This document shows, piece by piece, positions 15,962-27,602 of a stretch of 64,000 bases of DNA. Numbering within the stretch: position 1 is the first letter of the stretch; the number at the start of each line of letters is the position of its first letter. This stretch comes from Microbacterium kyungheense (GTDB lineage: Bacteria; Actinomycetota; Actinomycetes; Actinomycetales; Microbacteriaceae). The notes under the pieces are model-generated. The model saw nothing but the letters and a program-made list of their open reading frames with translations. It made no database searches and was not told the origin of the DNA. The position numbers and the translations under genes were made by a program. The DNA is taken from the NCBI RefSeq assembly GCF_006783905.1, contig NZ_VFPE01000001.1, positions 868,001 to 932,000 on the forward strand, written 5' to 3'.

Positions 15962-17098
15962 ATGACGCTGCGAGTCGGAGTCGTCGGGGGCGGGCAGCTG
16001 GCCCGCATGATGATCGCGCCGGCGGTCGAGCTGGGAGTGGAGCTCCGCGTGCTCGCCGAGGACGCCGGGATGTCGGCATCCCTCGCGGCGACGGCGGTGG
16101 GCGACTACCGCGACGCCGCCACCGTGCTGGAGTTCGCACGCGACGTCGACGTCATCACCTTCGACCACGAGCACGTGCCGCAGGACGTGCTCGCCGCGCT
16201 CGTCGAGGCGGGGGTCGCCGTGCATCCGGGGCCCGACGCGCTGCGCTTCGCGCAGGACAAGCTGCTGATGCGGGCACGTCTGCAGGAGCTCGGGATGCCG
16301 CAGCCCGACTGGGCGGCCGTCACCGACGCCGACGAGCTGCAGGCCTTCATCGACGACCATGGCGGCCGCGCCGTCGTGAAGACTCCGCGCGGCGGGTATG
16401 ACGGCAAGGGCGTGCGCGTCGTCTCGGCGGGGACCGAGGCGGCGGACTGGTTCGCAACCCTCGCCGAGGACGCCCACGGCGGAGCGCTTCTGGTGGAGGA
16501 GCTCGTCGAGTTCACCCGCGAGCTCGCACAGCAGGTGGCGCGTCGCCCCTCCGGCGCGATGCGCGCGTACCCGGTGGTCGAGACCGTCCAGCGCGACGGA
16601 GTGTGCGCAGAGGTGATCGCTCCGGCGCCGCACGCGGGGGAGCGTCTGCCCCAGGTGGCCGCGCAGATCGGCACCGCCATCGCGGAGGGGCTGGGAGTGA
16701 CCGGGATGCTGGCGGTCGAGCTGTTCGAGACCACCGACGAGCGTCTGCTGGTGAACGAGCTCGCCATGCGGCCCCACAACAGCGGCCACTGGAGCCAGGA
16801 CGGCGCCGTGACCGGGCAGTTCGAGCAGCACCTCCGCGCCGTGCTCGACCTGCCGCTCGGCGACACGACGGCCCTCGCCGCCTGGTCGGTGATGGTCAAC
16901 GTCCTCGGCGGTCCGGTCGAGGGCTCTCTCGACGAGCGTTTCGCGACCGCGATGGCCGAGCATCCGCAGGCAAAGGTGCACACGTACGGCAAGGCGCCGC
17001 GTCCCGGACGCAAGGTGGGGCACGTCAACGTCGTCGGCGACGACCTCGACGATGTCGCGTACCAGGCGCGGGCCGCGGTCGCCGTCTTCCTGGACTGA
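15962..17098 (+). CDS. purK: 5-(carboxyamino)imidazole ribonucleotide synthase
   Basis: This 378-residue ATP-grasp enzyme of purine synthesis makes N5-CAIR from AIR, bicarbonate and ATP. Seen: the N-terminal GVVGGGQLARMM, FDHEHVP, the ATP-grasp loop TPRGGYDGKGVRVV, and the metal-binding region NELAMRPHNSGHWSQDG. The ATG at 15962 is the family start; GAGAGGGAG lies 5 bases upstream, so this gene has a normal leader. purE, encoding the next step, follows 89 bases downstream with its own promoter box. Confidence 0.95.
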   Translation: MTLRVGVVGGGQLARMMIAPAVELGVELRVLAEDAGMSASLAATAVGDYRDAATVLEFARDVDVITFDHEHVPQDVLAALVEAGVAVHPGPDALRFAQDKLLMRARLQELGMPQPDWAAVTDADELQAFIDDHGGRAVVKTPRGGYDGKGVRVVSAGTEAADWFATLAEDAHGGALLVEELVEFTRELAQQVARRPSGAMRAYPVVETVQRDGVCAEVIAPAPHAGERLPQVAAQIGTAIAEGLGVTGMLAVELFETTDERLLVNELAMRPHNSGHWSQDGAVTGQFEQHLRAVLDLPLGDTTALAAWSVMVNVLGGPVEGSLDERFATAMAEHPQAKVHTYGKAPRPGRKVGHVNVVGDDLDDVAYQARAAVAVFLD

Positions 17099-17187
17099 CC
17101 GGGTCCGAGCCTGGCAGCAGCCCTGGAGCGCGTCGAAGGGCCGCGCCGTTGCGGGGATCTTCCAGCCATCACCCCTACCCTTGACGG

Positions 17188-17715
17188 GTGACCGGCGCGC
17201 TCGAATCCCCCCTGCACTCCTCCGACACACCGCTGGTCGGGGTCGTCATGGGCTCCGACTCGGACTGGCGGGTGATGAGCGACGCGTCCCAGGCGCTCAC
17301 CGACTTCGGCATCCCGCACGAGGTCGAGGTCGTCTCTGCCCACCGCACGCCCGACAAGCTCATGCGCTACGGGCGTGAAGCCCGCGCACGCGGTCTCCGC
17401 GCGATCATCGCGGGTGCCGGCGGTGCGGCCCACCTGCCGGGCATGCTGGCATCGGTGACCGCGCTGCCGGTCATCGGCGTGCCGGTCCAGCTGGCGACCC
17501 TGGACGGCATGGACTCGCTGCTGAGCATCGTGCAGATGCCCGCCGGCATCCCCGTCGCGACCGTCTCCATCAACGGCGCCAAGAACGCCGGGCTGCTCGC
17601 CGCCCGCATCCTCGGGACGGGAGACCCCGAGGTCGCCGATCGCGTCGAGGCCTACGCCCGCGACCTCGAAGCCCAGGTCGAGCTCAAGAACCGGCGGCTC
17701 AAGGAGTCCTTGTGA
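17188..17715 (+). CDS. purE: N5-carboxyaminoimidazole ribonucleotide mutase
   Basis: This 175-residue class I PurE converts N5-CAIR to CAIR in de novo purine synthesis. Seen: [23 protein letters not shown] with the catalytic His, and [11 protein letters not shown]. The gene starts with GTG. TACCCT (17176-17181) ends 6 bases upstream, so a leaderless mRNA is likely. The C-terminus overlaps the LCP gene by 4 bases. Confidence 0.95.
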   Translation: MTGALESPLHSSDTPLVGVVMGSDSDWRVMSDASQALTDFGIPHEVEVVSAHRTPDKLMRYGREARARGLRAIIAGAGGAAHLPGMLASVTALPVIGVPVQLATLDGMDSLLSIVQMPAGIPVATVSINGAKNAGLLAARILGTGDPEVADRVEAYARDLEAQVELKNRRLKESL

Positions 17716-19184
17716 GTGTCGCGAGCCCGCCGCGTCACACGAACCGCCCCGTTGCAGCGGCGGTCGTCGAGGAGCGCCCGCTGCGGCATCCGGATGCCTC
17801 GTCCCGGGCGTTCATGACGCGACGCGGGTGGTGGCTCGTCGCGCTCAACTTCCTGATCCCCGGGTCGGCGCAGGCCGTGGCAGGCAACCGCAGGCTCGGC
17901 AAGTTCGGGCTCGGCGCGACGCTCGTGATGTGGACGGCGCTCGTCGTCGCGCTGCTGTTCGCGCTGCTCGCGCCGACCGCGGGCCTCAGCATCCTCACCG
18001 GCGCCTGGCTGCCGGACTGGCTCGGACTGCTGCGACCGGTGCCCCTGCTCATCGCGCAAGGGGCGATCATCGCCTACGGCGTGCTGTGGATCGTGCTGAC
18101 CATCGACACCCTCCGCCTCGTGCGGCTGGTCAAGACGGGCACCTGGGCGCGGTTCGGCATCGCCTTCGTCGCCGTGCTCCTCATGGTCGTCGCAGGCGGC
18201 ACCGCGGCCTACGCGCAGAGCGCCGTCGGATCCGTCCGCAGCGGCATCGGCATCTTCCGGGCCACGGGCCCGGTCGTGCCGCCCGACGAAGGGTACTACA
18301 ACATCCTGCTGCTCGGGGCCGACAGCGGCGAGGGTCGTGACTCGATGAGGTTCGACAGCATCTCGGTCGTGTCGATCAACGCCGAGACCGGAGCGACCAC
18401 GATCACCGGCATCCCCCGCGACATGCCGAACTTCCCGTTCGCCGACGGCCCGATGAAGGACCGCTACCCGAACGGCCACGAGGGCCACGCCGACCCGACG
18501 TGCGGCTGGGGGAGCGGCATCAACCAGCTGCGCACCGAGGTCGAAGTGTGCCAGGACGGGAACGAGCTCTACCCGAAGGCGATCTCCGAGGCGTCGGAGC
18601 CGGGCGTCGAGGCGACCAAGGACGCTGCCGAGGGGATTCTCGGCATCAAGATCCCGTACTACGTCTTCATCGACATGCACGGCTTCGCGTCGCTCGTCGA
18701 CGCGCTGGGCGGCGTCGACATCAACGTCACCGAGCGCCTGCCGAAGGGCGGGCCGCCCGAGGGCGTCGATCCGCACGACGTCGACAGCTGGGCGATCGGC
18801 TGGATCGAGCCCGGGCAGCAGAAGATGGACGGCGACACCGCGCAGTGGTACGCGCGCTCCCGCTACACGACCAGCGACTTCGACCGCATGCGCCGCCAGC
18901 GGGAGCTTCAGGAGGCGATCCTCGCCCAGTTCAAGCCGGACGTCGTGCTGACGCGCTTCAACGAGGTGGTCGCGGCCGGCACGGACCTCGTCAAGACCGA
19001 CCTGCCGCAGTCGCTGATCCCGACGCTCGCCGACCTCGCCCTCAAGGCGAAGGAGCAGCCGGTCCAGACGATCGAGCTGACTCCCGCCGGCGGGATCGAC
19101 GAGTTCGCCCCCGACTACGCGTACATCGCCGAGCTCGTCGAGTCGACGCTGCACCCGCCCACCCCCACCCCGTCGGGAGAGTGA
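17712..19184 (+). CDS. LytR-CpsA-Psr (LCP) family glycopolymer transferase
   Basis: This 490-residue membrane enzyme belongs to the family that transfers lipid-linked glycopolymers onto peptidoglycan outside the cell. Seen: about four N-terminal hydrophobic segments (residues 40-175), then the LCP domain with [30 protein letters not shown] and [16 protein letters not shown]. These contain the conserved Asp and Arg residues that bind the polyprenyl diphosphate. The GTG overlaps the purE stop, preceded by AAGGAG. It heads the long surface-polysaccharide locus and is the likely last step for one or more of its polymers (inference). A second LCP gene is not seen in the window. Confidence 0.92.
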   Translation: MSVASPPRHTNRPVAAAVVEERPLRHPDASSRAFMTRRGWWLVALNFLIPGSAQAVAGNRRLGKFGLGATLVMWTALVVALLFALLAPTAGLSILTGAWLPDWLGLLRPVPLLIAQGAIIAYGVLWIVLTIDTLRLVRLVKTGTWARFGIAFVAVLLMVVAGGTAAYAQSAVGSVRSGIGIFRATGPVVPPDEGYYNILLLGADSGEGRDSMRFDSISVVSINAETGATTITGIPRDMPNFPFADGPMKDRYPNGHEGHADPTCGWGSGINQLRTEVEVCQDGNELYPKAISEASEPGVEATKDAAEGILGIKIPYYVFIDMHGFASLVDALGGVDINVTERLPKGGPPEGVDPHDVDSWAIGWIEPGQQKMDGDTAQWYARSRYTTSDFDRMRRQRELQEAILAQFKPDVVLTRFNEVVAAGTDLVKTDLPQSLIPTLADLALKAKEQPVQTIELTPAGGIDEFAPDYAYIAELVESTLHPPTPTPSGE

Positions 19185-19186
19185 TC

Positions 19187-20317
19187 GTGGTCGCCACGCT
19201 CCGCGTCGTGCTCGACCAGCTCGTCGCGCCCACCGAACCCGAACTCGCCGAGGCGTCGCGCGAGCTCGCGCGCGCCCTCGTGGTCGGCGCGCCCGCAGGC
19301 TGCGAGGTCGAAGCGATCGCGCCGTCCGGCGGTGCGGAGACGGCGTTCGATGCCGTGGGCGGCCTCGCCGGCGTGCGCCGCACGGCCCTGCCACGCCGCG
19401 AACTCGCCGCCGCCCTGCAGCTGGGGGTCGGGACGGGCATCGGCGGCGGCATGATCCACTCGCCGTCACTGTTCGCGCCGCTCGTGCGCCACGACCGCGT
19501 GCACGACCACGACCAGACCGTCGTGACGGTGTGGGACCTGCGCCCCTGGGAGTTGTCCGCCGAGCTGCCGCGCGGCGTCGCGGCGTGGCACAAGGCCATG
19601 CTGAAGCGCGCCGTCAAGCACGCGGACGCCGTCGTCGCGCCGACGCACTCGCTGGCCGCACGGCTGCTCGAGATCGCGCCGGGCCTGGGCGACCGCGTCC
19701 GCGTGATCGCGGGAGCCGCCCCCTCGGGGTTCACCGTGCCGATGGACGAGGTCGGGCGGCGTCGTGAGCTGGGGCTGCCCGAGGGGTTCGTGCTGATCGC
19801 GGCCGGCGCGCTGGCCTCCGAGGGGCTGGATGCCGGATTCGCCGCGATCGCGGCCTCGGGCGTCGACCTTCCCCTCGTCGTGCTCGATGTCGAGGACGGC
19901 CACGAGCCTGCCGTCGCCGAGCTGGCCTCGGCCGCCGGCATCCCCGAGAGACGCCTCCACGTGCGCGGCGTGCTTCCGGTCGCGGATCGGGCGGCTGTGT
20001 TCGGCGGTGCGGTCGCGCTCGTCGCGCCCTCCCGCCGCGCCGCCTTCCCGTGGCGCGTCGTGGACGCCCTCGCGCTCGGCGTCCCGGTGATCGCGGCATC
20101 GTCCGCCGTGCACGACGAGGTCGTATTCGACGGGGGAGTCCTCGTGTCGGGGGCGGATGCCGCGTCGCTGGCTTCCGGGATGGGTGACGCGCTGGCTTCG
20201 GCCCTTGGGTCTACGGCTGCGGCCGATCGGCTCGGCGTGCTTGCGGGTGACCGCGGCCGCGCGTTCTCGTGGCGTGAGGCCGCCGACAAGGTGTGGGCGC
20301 TGCACGCGGAGCTGTAG
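19187..20317 (+). CDS. Glycosyltransferase, GT4-like
   Basis: This 376-residue protein has a GT-B fold pattern. The N-terminal half ends with VVTVWDLRPWELSAELP, then HADAVVAPTHSLAARLLE (acceptor-side domain). A C-terminal nucleotide-sugar half carries VLIAAGALASEGLDAG, ALVAPSRRAAFPW, and LALGVPVIAASSAVHDEV in place of the usual E-x7-E motif. It is cytosolic without membrane segments. I prefer the GTG at 19187 because GGGAGA ends 6 bases upstream; an in-frame GTG at 19181 overlaps the LCP stop. Donor and acceptor are not predictable; linkage to the LCP gene suggests cell-wall polymer synthesis. Confidence 0.82.
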   Translation: MVATLRVVLDQLVAPTEPELAEASRELARALVVGAPAGCEVEAIAPSGGAETAFDAVGGLAGVRRTALPRRELAAALQLGVGTGIGGGMIHSPSLFAPLVRHDRVHDHDQTVVTVWDLRPWELSAELPRGVAAWHKAMLKRAVKHADAVVAPTHSLAARLLEIAPGLGDRVRVIAGAAPSGFTVPMDEVGRRRELGLPEGFVLIAAGALASEGLDAGFAAIAASGVDLPLVVLDVEDGHEPAVAELASAAGIPERRLHVRGVLPVADRAAVFGGAVALVAPSRRAAFPWRVVDALALGVPVIAASSAVHDEVVFDGGVLVSGADAASLASGMGDALASALGSTAAADRLGVLAGDRGRAFSWREAADKVWALHAEL

Positions 20318-20361
20318 CCGCAACCGGACAGCGCGACACGCCCTCTCGGCGAGGATGCTGG

Positions 20362-20376
20362 CCAATCGGCGATTGG
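20362..20376. promoter_or_regulatory. Small palindrome upstream of the secreted repeat protein
   Basis: CCAATC-GGC-GATTGG is a perfect inverted repeat lying 18 bases upstream of the GTG at 20395 and just upstream of a CACACT box. It could be an operator or the end of the preceding transcript. Confidence 0.35.
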
Positions 20377-20394
20377 TCAACCACACTGGGTTCC

Positions 20395-22920
20395 GTGGAT
20401 CGCCGAGAACTGCACACGCCGCGCGGGTCCGCACGGCGGTGGGTCGGTGTGCTCGCCGGTGTTCTGAGCCTGGTGGGGGCGCTTTTACTGGCACCCGCCG
20501 TGGGGCCGTCGCCCGCGATCGGGAACGCGGATGCCGCCGCCTCGGCCGCCGAGACGGTCGACGCCTCGACGGATGCGGTGCCGGCATCCATCGTGAAGAC
20601 GGCGGATCTGTCGCAGTTCCAACCGGGCAACATCATCAGCGACGCGCGGTTCTTCGACCGCGGGACGATGTCGGCGGCGCAGATCCAGCAGTTCCTCGAG
20701 GCCAAGGTGCCGGCCTGCCAGGCGGGCTACACCTGTCTCCGCGACTGGTACGACACGTCGCGCACGACCGGCGCCGACGCGATGTGCGGGCCGTACGCGG
20801 GCGGAGTGCGCGAGCGCGCGTCAACCATCATCTACAAGGTCGCGCAGGCGTGCGGCATCAACCCGCAGGTCATCCTCGTCATGCTGCAGAAGGAGCAGGG
20901 GCTCGTCACCCACGTCTGGCCGAGCGACTGGCGGTACACGATCGCGATGGGACAGGGGTGTCCCGACACCGCGGCGTGCGACACCCGGTACTACGGGTTC
21001 TTCAACCAGGTGTATGGCGCCGCGTGGCAGCTGAAGCGGTATGCGAACCCTCCGGGGACGAGCCAGTACTTCACGTGGTACGCGCCGGGCAAGACGTGGA
21101 ACGTCCGCTGGCACCCCAACGCCGCGTGCGGATCGTCGCCCGTCTACATCCAGAACCAGGCGACCGCGGACCTGTACTACTACACGCCGTATCAGCCCAA
21201 CGCCGCCGCGTTGCGCGCAGGCTACGGCGAGGGCGACGGGTGCTCCAGCTACGGCAACCGCAACTTCTACCAGTACTTCACGGACTGGTTCAACTCGACG
21301 CAGAGCTACAACAATCCGTTCGGCAACGTGGAGCTCGTCGCTGCCGGTCCCGGTGAGTTCCGCGTCTCCGGCTGGGCGGCCGACCTCGACACCACGGCTC
21401 CGATCTCGATCCATGTCTACGCGGGCTCGCAGAGCACGGCGTTCACGGCGGACCTCGAACGCGCGGATGTGGGGGCCGCGTATCCTGCAGTCGGCAGCCG
21501 ACATGGATTCGACGTCAAGGTCCCTGCGGTGGGGGCCGGTCCGACCAACGTTTGCGTGTACGGCATCAACGCCGGTCAAGGTGCGAACGTCCTGCTGGAG
21601 TGCCAGCAGATCGAGTCCATGAGCGGCCCGCCCACCGGCAAGCTGGACACCGTCAAGGTGGTCGATGGCGGCGTCGAAGTGAGCGGCTGGGCGATCGACC
21701 CCGACAGCACCGGACCGACCTCGGTCCACCTCTACGTCGATGCGGTCGGCACGGCTGTCAACGCGGACCGGGCGCGGGGCGAACTGACGGCGAGCTATCC
21801 CGCGTACGGCGCCAACCACGGCTTCGCCGCCAAGCTTCCGGCTTCGCCGGGCGTCCGCTCGGTGTGCGCCTACGCGATCAACATCGGTCCCGGAGGGACC
21901 ACGCCTCTGGGCTGCCAGACTGTGACGGTGCCGGGCTCCGTGGATCTTGGACGCGCCCCGTTCGGCAACTTCGAGGCTCTGACCGTGAGCGGCAGTTCGG
22001 CGACAGCCTCCGGCTGGGCGATCGATCCCGATACGTCGGCGCCGATCAAGGTCCACCTGTACGTCGGAGCCACCGGCACCGAGTACACCGCCGACAAGGC
22101 GCGCGCCGATGTCGCCGCCGCCTACCCCGGGACGGGGACCAACCACGGGTTCGTCGAGAAGGTCACGCTGCCCGTGGGCACGACCCAGGTGTGCGCGTAC
22201 GCGATAAACAACGGTGCGGGTGGGCATGCCTTCCTCGGCTGCAAGGCGGCCACCGTCGTCGACACCGCACCCGACCTCGGCCGCGCTCCCTTCGGCAACT
22301 TCGAGGCGTTGACCGTGAGCGGCAACACCGCGACCGCGTCGGGCTGGACCATCGACCCCGACACGTCCGCGCCGACGAAGGTCCACCTGTACGTCGGAGC
22401 CACCGGCACCGAGTACACCGCCGACAAGCCCCGCGCCGACGTCGCGGCCAGCTATCCGTCAGCAGGCCCCAACCACGGCTTCGCCGAGAAGCTGACGCTG
22501 CAGGCCGGCACGACGCAGGTGTGCGCATACGCGATCAACACCGGTGTCGGCGGACACGCCTTCCTGGGCTGCAGATCCGCGACAGTGGTCGAGTCCGCGC
22601 CAGATCTCGGGCGCGCGCCGCTCGGCAACTTCGAGGGCGTGACGGCCGCCGCCGGCGGCGCGACGGTGTCGGGATGGGCGCTGGATCCCGATACCACCGC
22701 GTCGATCAAGGTCCACATCTATGTAGGTGCTACCGGCACCGAGTACACCGCGAACAAGCCGCGCGCCGACGTGGGTGCCGCATACCGGCTCGGCGACAGC
22801 CACGGGTTCTCCGAGTTCATCGCGATGCCGTCGGGGAAGAACACTGTGTGCGTCTACGCGATCAACACCGGTGCAGGCGGGCACACCTTCATGGGCTGCC
22901 GCGATGTGACAGTGCCGTGA
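20395..22920 (+). CDS. Secreted lysozyme/transglycosylase-like protein with five C-terminal repeats
   Basis: This 841-residue protein has a signal peptide (Arg-rich start, hydrophobic VGVLAGVLSLVGALLL). An N-terminal domain (about residues 70-300) holds FFDRGTMSAAQIQQFL, NPQVILVMLQKEQGL and the aromatic-rich DTRYYGFFNQVYGA. The helix around QKEQGL resembles the catalytic helix of lytic transglycosylases, with Glu as candidate catalyst; this is my inference. Five repeats of about 105 residues follow, each with SGWAIDPDT, VHLYV, HGF and VCAYAIN. Related proteins are often called hemagglutinin-like without proof. It sits between a GT and an acyltransferase in the polysaccharide locus, so cell-wall remodelling or polymer binding is plausible. 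GTG start chosen for the signal peptide. Confidence 0.8.
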   Translation: MDRRELHTPRGSARRWVGVLAGVLSLVGALLLAPAVGPSPAIGNADAAASAAETVDASTDAVPASIVKTADLSQFQPGNIISDARFFDRGTMSAAQIQQFLEAKVPACQAGYTCLRDWYDTSRTTGADAMCGPYAGGVRERASTIIYKVAQACGINPQVILVMLQKEQGLVTHVWPSDWRYTIAMGQGCPDTAACDTRYYGFFNQVYGAAWQLKRYANPPGTSQYFTWYAPGKTWNVRWHPNAACGSSPVYIQNQATADLYYYTPYQPNAAALRAGYGEGDGCSSYGNRNFYQYFTDWFNSTQSYNNPFGNVELVAAGPGEFRVSGWAADLDTTAPISIHVYAGSQSTAFTADLERADVGAAYPAVGSRHGFDVKVPAVGAGPTNVCVYGINAGQGANVLLECQQIESMSGPPTGKLDTVKVVDGGVEVSGWAIDPDSTGPTSVHLYVDAVGTAVNADRARGELTASYPAYGANHGFAAKLPASPGVRSVCAYAINIGPGGTTPLGCQTVTVPGSVDLGRAPFGNFEALTVSGSSATASGWAIDPDTSAPIKVHLYVGATGTEYTADKARADVAAAYPGTGTNHGFVEKVTLPVGTTQVCAYAINNGAGGHAFLGCKAATVVDTAPDLGRAPFGNFEALTVSGNTATASGWTIDPDTSAPTKVHLYVGATGTEYTADKPRADVAASYPSAGPNHGFAEKLTLQAGTTQVCAYAINTGVGGHAFLGCRSATVVESAPDLGRAPLGNFEGVTAAAGGATVSGWALDPDTTASIKVHIYVGATGTEYTANKPRADVGAAYRLGDSHGFSEFIAMPSGKNTVCVYAINTGAGGHTFMGCRDVTVP
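21316..22917 (+). repeat. Five tandem repeat units of about 315-330 bp within the secreted protein
   Basis: The units begin near 21316, 21634, 21958, 22288 and 22615. Units 3 and 4 are the most alike and share 51 identical bases (22048-22098 and 22378-22428) at a spacing of exactly 330 bases. Each encodes the pattern F/LGNFE...SGWAxDPDT...VHxYV...HGF...VCxYxIN...GC, with two Cys per unit, probably a beta-sandwich module with one disulfide. Confidence 0.85.
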
Positions 22921-22980
22921 TCCGTCTGATCGGACGCGCTCCGCGGAGTGCGCGCGCCCGGGAGTTGCCGTGCTCGGCGG

Positions 22981-24150
22981 TCAGCTCTCACCGACACGCG
23001 ACGACGCCGACGGCTTGATCGGCCGTGATTTGATCGCACGAGCGACGGCGCGCGCCAGACGATGGGTGCCGCGTTCGATGACGATGTAGAACAGCCAGCC
23101 TGCCGCGATCGCGAGAGGGATCCCCGCGAGCGGCGCGATCCACGACATGTCCGGCGGCGTGACCACGGCGAGCGTCACCAGGATCGGCTCGTGGACGAGG
23201 TACAGGCTGAATGAGATCGTTCCCGCAGCCATGAGTGGGCGTGACGCCAGGACGCGTCGTGCCCCCGGAAGACAGACCGCGACCAGCACCACGAGAACTG
23301 CTCCGACCGCGACGATCGCGCCACTGAACTGAGCGACCGGGGCGGGCAGCAGGTTCCCAGGCCACCATCTGAACGTCAGCAGGATCAGCGCACCGGCGGC
23401 CAGGGCGGATTGCGCCAGGGTGCTCCGCCTCGATCGGTCGAAGCGATCCGAGAGGCCCGTGAGGGCCTCCAGATTCGCCGCGACGAGCGAGCCCAGGCCG
23501 AAGTAGGGGAGGTAGCGCAGGGCGACGATACCGGTGACTTCCCCGGCGACGATCAGAGCGACCAGGCCGCAGCCGATGAGAAGCCACTGGTCGCGCCCCC
23601 AACGGACCGCAAGGAAGACGTACACGGGGAGCAGCAGCGAGAACAGCACCTCCCACTGCAACGACCACAACGGGCTGTTGAGCCACGTCGTCCCGTTGAG
23701 GAGGAAGGCGTTGTGCAGTGCATTCGCGACGGTGGGCGCCTCGTTGTGCATCTGGACCCACGGGCTGTACCGTCCATCGGTCGCCCTGGGCCAGAGCCGT
23801 GCCAGGAGGACCGCGAATGCGACCGCGAACAGGACCGGCAGGTACAGCCGGATGAGGCGGCTCGGGTAGTACGCAGCCCAGGGCAGCGACCTCCGGCGGG
23901 TCGCGGGCAGCGTGAGCACGACGCCGCTCAGCACGAAGAAGACGAGGACGGCCTCGGGCCCGGCCCAGACGACGTGCAGGGGTGTGTAGGCGAAAGGCGC
24001 CGCGAAGGCGGGAGCGGGAAGACCCCAGTACACGGCCGCGAACCCCGACATCGTCAACAGGGCATGGTGCAGGAGCACGATCAACGCCGCCGTACCGCGG
24101 AGCCCATCGAGGCTGGCGATGCGCGACGACGTGGGGGCCGACACTTTCAC
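22981..24150 (-). CDS. Acyltransferase 3 family membrane protein
   Basis: This 389-residue integral membrane O-acyltransferase (OafA/YrhL type) has about ten helices. The N-terminal signature SLDGLRGTAALIVLLHH contains the conserved His and Arg of the family. It would move acetyl or another acyl group from acyl-CoA onto a sugar polymer or its lipid-linked precursor. It starts with GTG overlapping the rmlCD stop by 4 bases (GTGA), so it is the third gene of an rmlB-rmlCD-acyltransferase unit. That placement suggests it decorates the rhamnose-containing polymer (inference). Confidence 0.88.
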   Translation of the reverse strand: MKVSAPTSSRIASLDGLRGTAALIVLLHHALLTMSGFAAVYWGLPAPAFAAPFAYTPLHVVWAGPEAVLVFFVLSGVVLTLPATRRRSLPWAAYYPSRLIRLYLPVLFAVAFAVLLARLWPRATDGRYSPWVQMHNEAPTVANALHNAFLLNGTTWLNSPLWSLQWEVLFSLLLPVYVFLAVRWGRDQWLLIGCGLVALIVAGEVTGIVALRYLPYFGLGSLVAANLEALTGLSDRFDRSRRSTLAQSALAAGALILLTFRWWPGNLLPAPVAQFSGAIVAVGAVLVVLVAVCLPGARRVLASRPLMAAGTISFSLYLVHEPILVTLAVVTPPDMSWIAPLAGIPLAIAAGWLFYIVIERGTHRLARAVARAIKSRPIKPSASSRVGES

Positions 24151-25577
24151 AAAGCGGTGGCGAGGTAGCGTGCCAGCGCGTCGGGTGCTGATGCGAGCGT
24201 GAAGCCCGTGCTGCTGAGCTTCGTGAGATCCAGGACGCTGTACTTCGGCCGCGGGGCGATCGGCGAGGTGGCGGTGGAGAAGTACTGTGCGGTGGACACG
24301 CCGTGAACTCGCGCCGGGTCATGCCCGGTCAGCCGGAACACGTCGCGAGCGATGTCCGCCCAGGACGCTGCGTCCCCCGCGCTCGTCAGGTTGTAGGTCC
24401 CGTAGGGCTGCTCGGTGTCGAGGAGATGACGGATCCCGCGGGCTATGTCGTCGGCGAACGTGAGCCGACCGATCTGGTCGTCCACGACACTCGGGTTTAC
24501 GTCGCGATCGGCGAGGGATGCCATCGTGCGGACGAAATTCTTCCCGGCGCCGATCACCCACGACGTTCGCACGATGTAGTGGCGGGGAACGGTGGCGACG
24601 ACGGCGTCGCCGGCGGCTTTCGTCTGGCCGTAAACCCCCAGCGGACAGAACGGATCGTCCTCGCGGTAAGGACGGCCGAGGGTGCCGTCGAAGACGTAGT
24701 CGCTGGACACGTGGACGAGAGTGATCCCATGGGCTGCGGCGATGCGAGCGAGACCGGCGACGCCCGTCACGTTCGCCGCCCAGGCATCCTGGCGGCCGTC
24801 GGCGGTCTCGGCGACGTCGACGGCGGTGTACGCCGACGCATTGACGATGACCCCGTAATCGCGCCAGCGACGCGCCTCCCCGAGTTGGGGGTCCGTCACG
24901 TCCAGGTCGGCGCGCGTCGCGAACTCGACGTGGTCGGACTCTCCGAGGGCGTGACGCAGTGCGAGTCCCAGCTGACCGGCCGCGCCCACCACCAGGATCT
25001 TCCTCGGGGGGACCGGGGTCACGTCCGCGAGACGCGGGTGCTCGCGATCCTTCGCGGAGATCTCGACGTCGGCCAGCGGGATCGGCCAGGCGATCGCTGC
25101 TGTCTCATCGGCGAGGTTGAGGAAGCTGTACGAGGCGTCGGGAGACCAGTGGTCGTTGACGAGATAGGTGTAGGCGGTGTCGGGCTCGAGGGTCTGATAC
25201 GAGTTGCCGACGCCGCGGGGTACGAAGATCGCCCGGGAGGGATCGATCTCCGTCGTGAACACCTGACCGAACGTGGGGCCTTCGCGTAAGTCGACCCATG
25301 CCCCGAAGATCCGGCCGGTCGCGACCGAAACCCACTTGTCCCACGGCTCGGCGTGGATGCCCCGCGTCGTGCCGACGGCGTCGTTGAACGAGACGTTGTT
25401 CTGCACGGGTCCGAAATCGGGGAGTCCCGCCGCCGTCATCTTCTCGCGTTGCCAGTTCTCCTTGAACCAGCCCCTCGCGTCTCCGTGCACCGGCAGTTCG
25501 AAGACCACGAGGCCCGGGATCGGTGTCTCGATCCGCGTCAAACCCTTGCCGAATGCGATGCCTTCACCCGCGGCCAT
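24147..25577 (-). CDS. rmlCD: Fused dTDP-4-dehydrorhamnose 3,5-epimerase / dTDP-4-dehydrorhamnose reductase
   Basis: This 476-residue fusion covers the last two steps of dTDP-L-rhamnose synthesis. Residues 1-190 are an RmlC cupin ([28 protein letters not shown] with the conserved His, [12 protein letters not shown]). Residues about 200-476 are an RmlD short-chain reductase ([33 protein letters not shown] with the Tyr/Lys pair). No frameshift or stop divides the parts. The ATG at 25577 lies 2 bases after the rmlB stop. The fusion is known in actinobacteria; it removes the need for separate rmlC and rmlD genes, and none are seen nearby. Confidence 0.93.
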   Translation of the reverse strand: MAAGEGIAFGKGLTRIETPIPGLVVFELPVHGDARGWFKENWQREKMTAAGLPDFGPVQNNVSFNDAVGTTRGIHAEPWDKWVSVATGRIFGAWVDLREGPTFGQVFTTEIDPSRAIFVPRGVGNSYQTLEPDTAYTYLVNDHWSPDASYSFLNLADETAAIAWPIPLADVEISAKDREHPRLADVTPVPPRKILVVGAAGQLGLALRHALGESDHVEFATRADLDVTDPQLGEARRWRDYGVIVNASAYTAVDVAETADGRQDAWAANVTGVAGLARIAAAHGITLVHVSSDYVFDGTLGRPYREDDPFCPLGVYGQTKAAGDAVVATVPRHYIVRTSWVIGAGKNFVRTMASLADRDVNPSVVDDQIGRLTFADDIARGIRHLLDTEQPYGTYNLTSAGDAASWADIARDVFRLTGHDPARVHGVSTAQYFSTATSPIAPRPKYSVLDLTKLSSTGFTLASAPDALARYLATAL

Positions 25578-25579
25578 GC

Positions 25580-27535
<1,956 letters not shown>

Positions 27536-27549
27536 GATCGACTCCGGCC

Positions 27550-27569
27550 GCGGCGCGCGATCGCGCCGC
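27550..27569. repeat. Hairpin between rmlA and the first rgpF
   Basis: GCGGCGCG-CGAT-CGCGCCGC is a perfect inverted repeat 14 bases after the rmlA stop. No T-tract follows. It may attenuate transcription into the rgpF genes. Confidence 0.5.
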
Positions 27570-27602
27570 CCAGCAGCGATCGACGGTGGAGAGTACGCAC
27601 GG

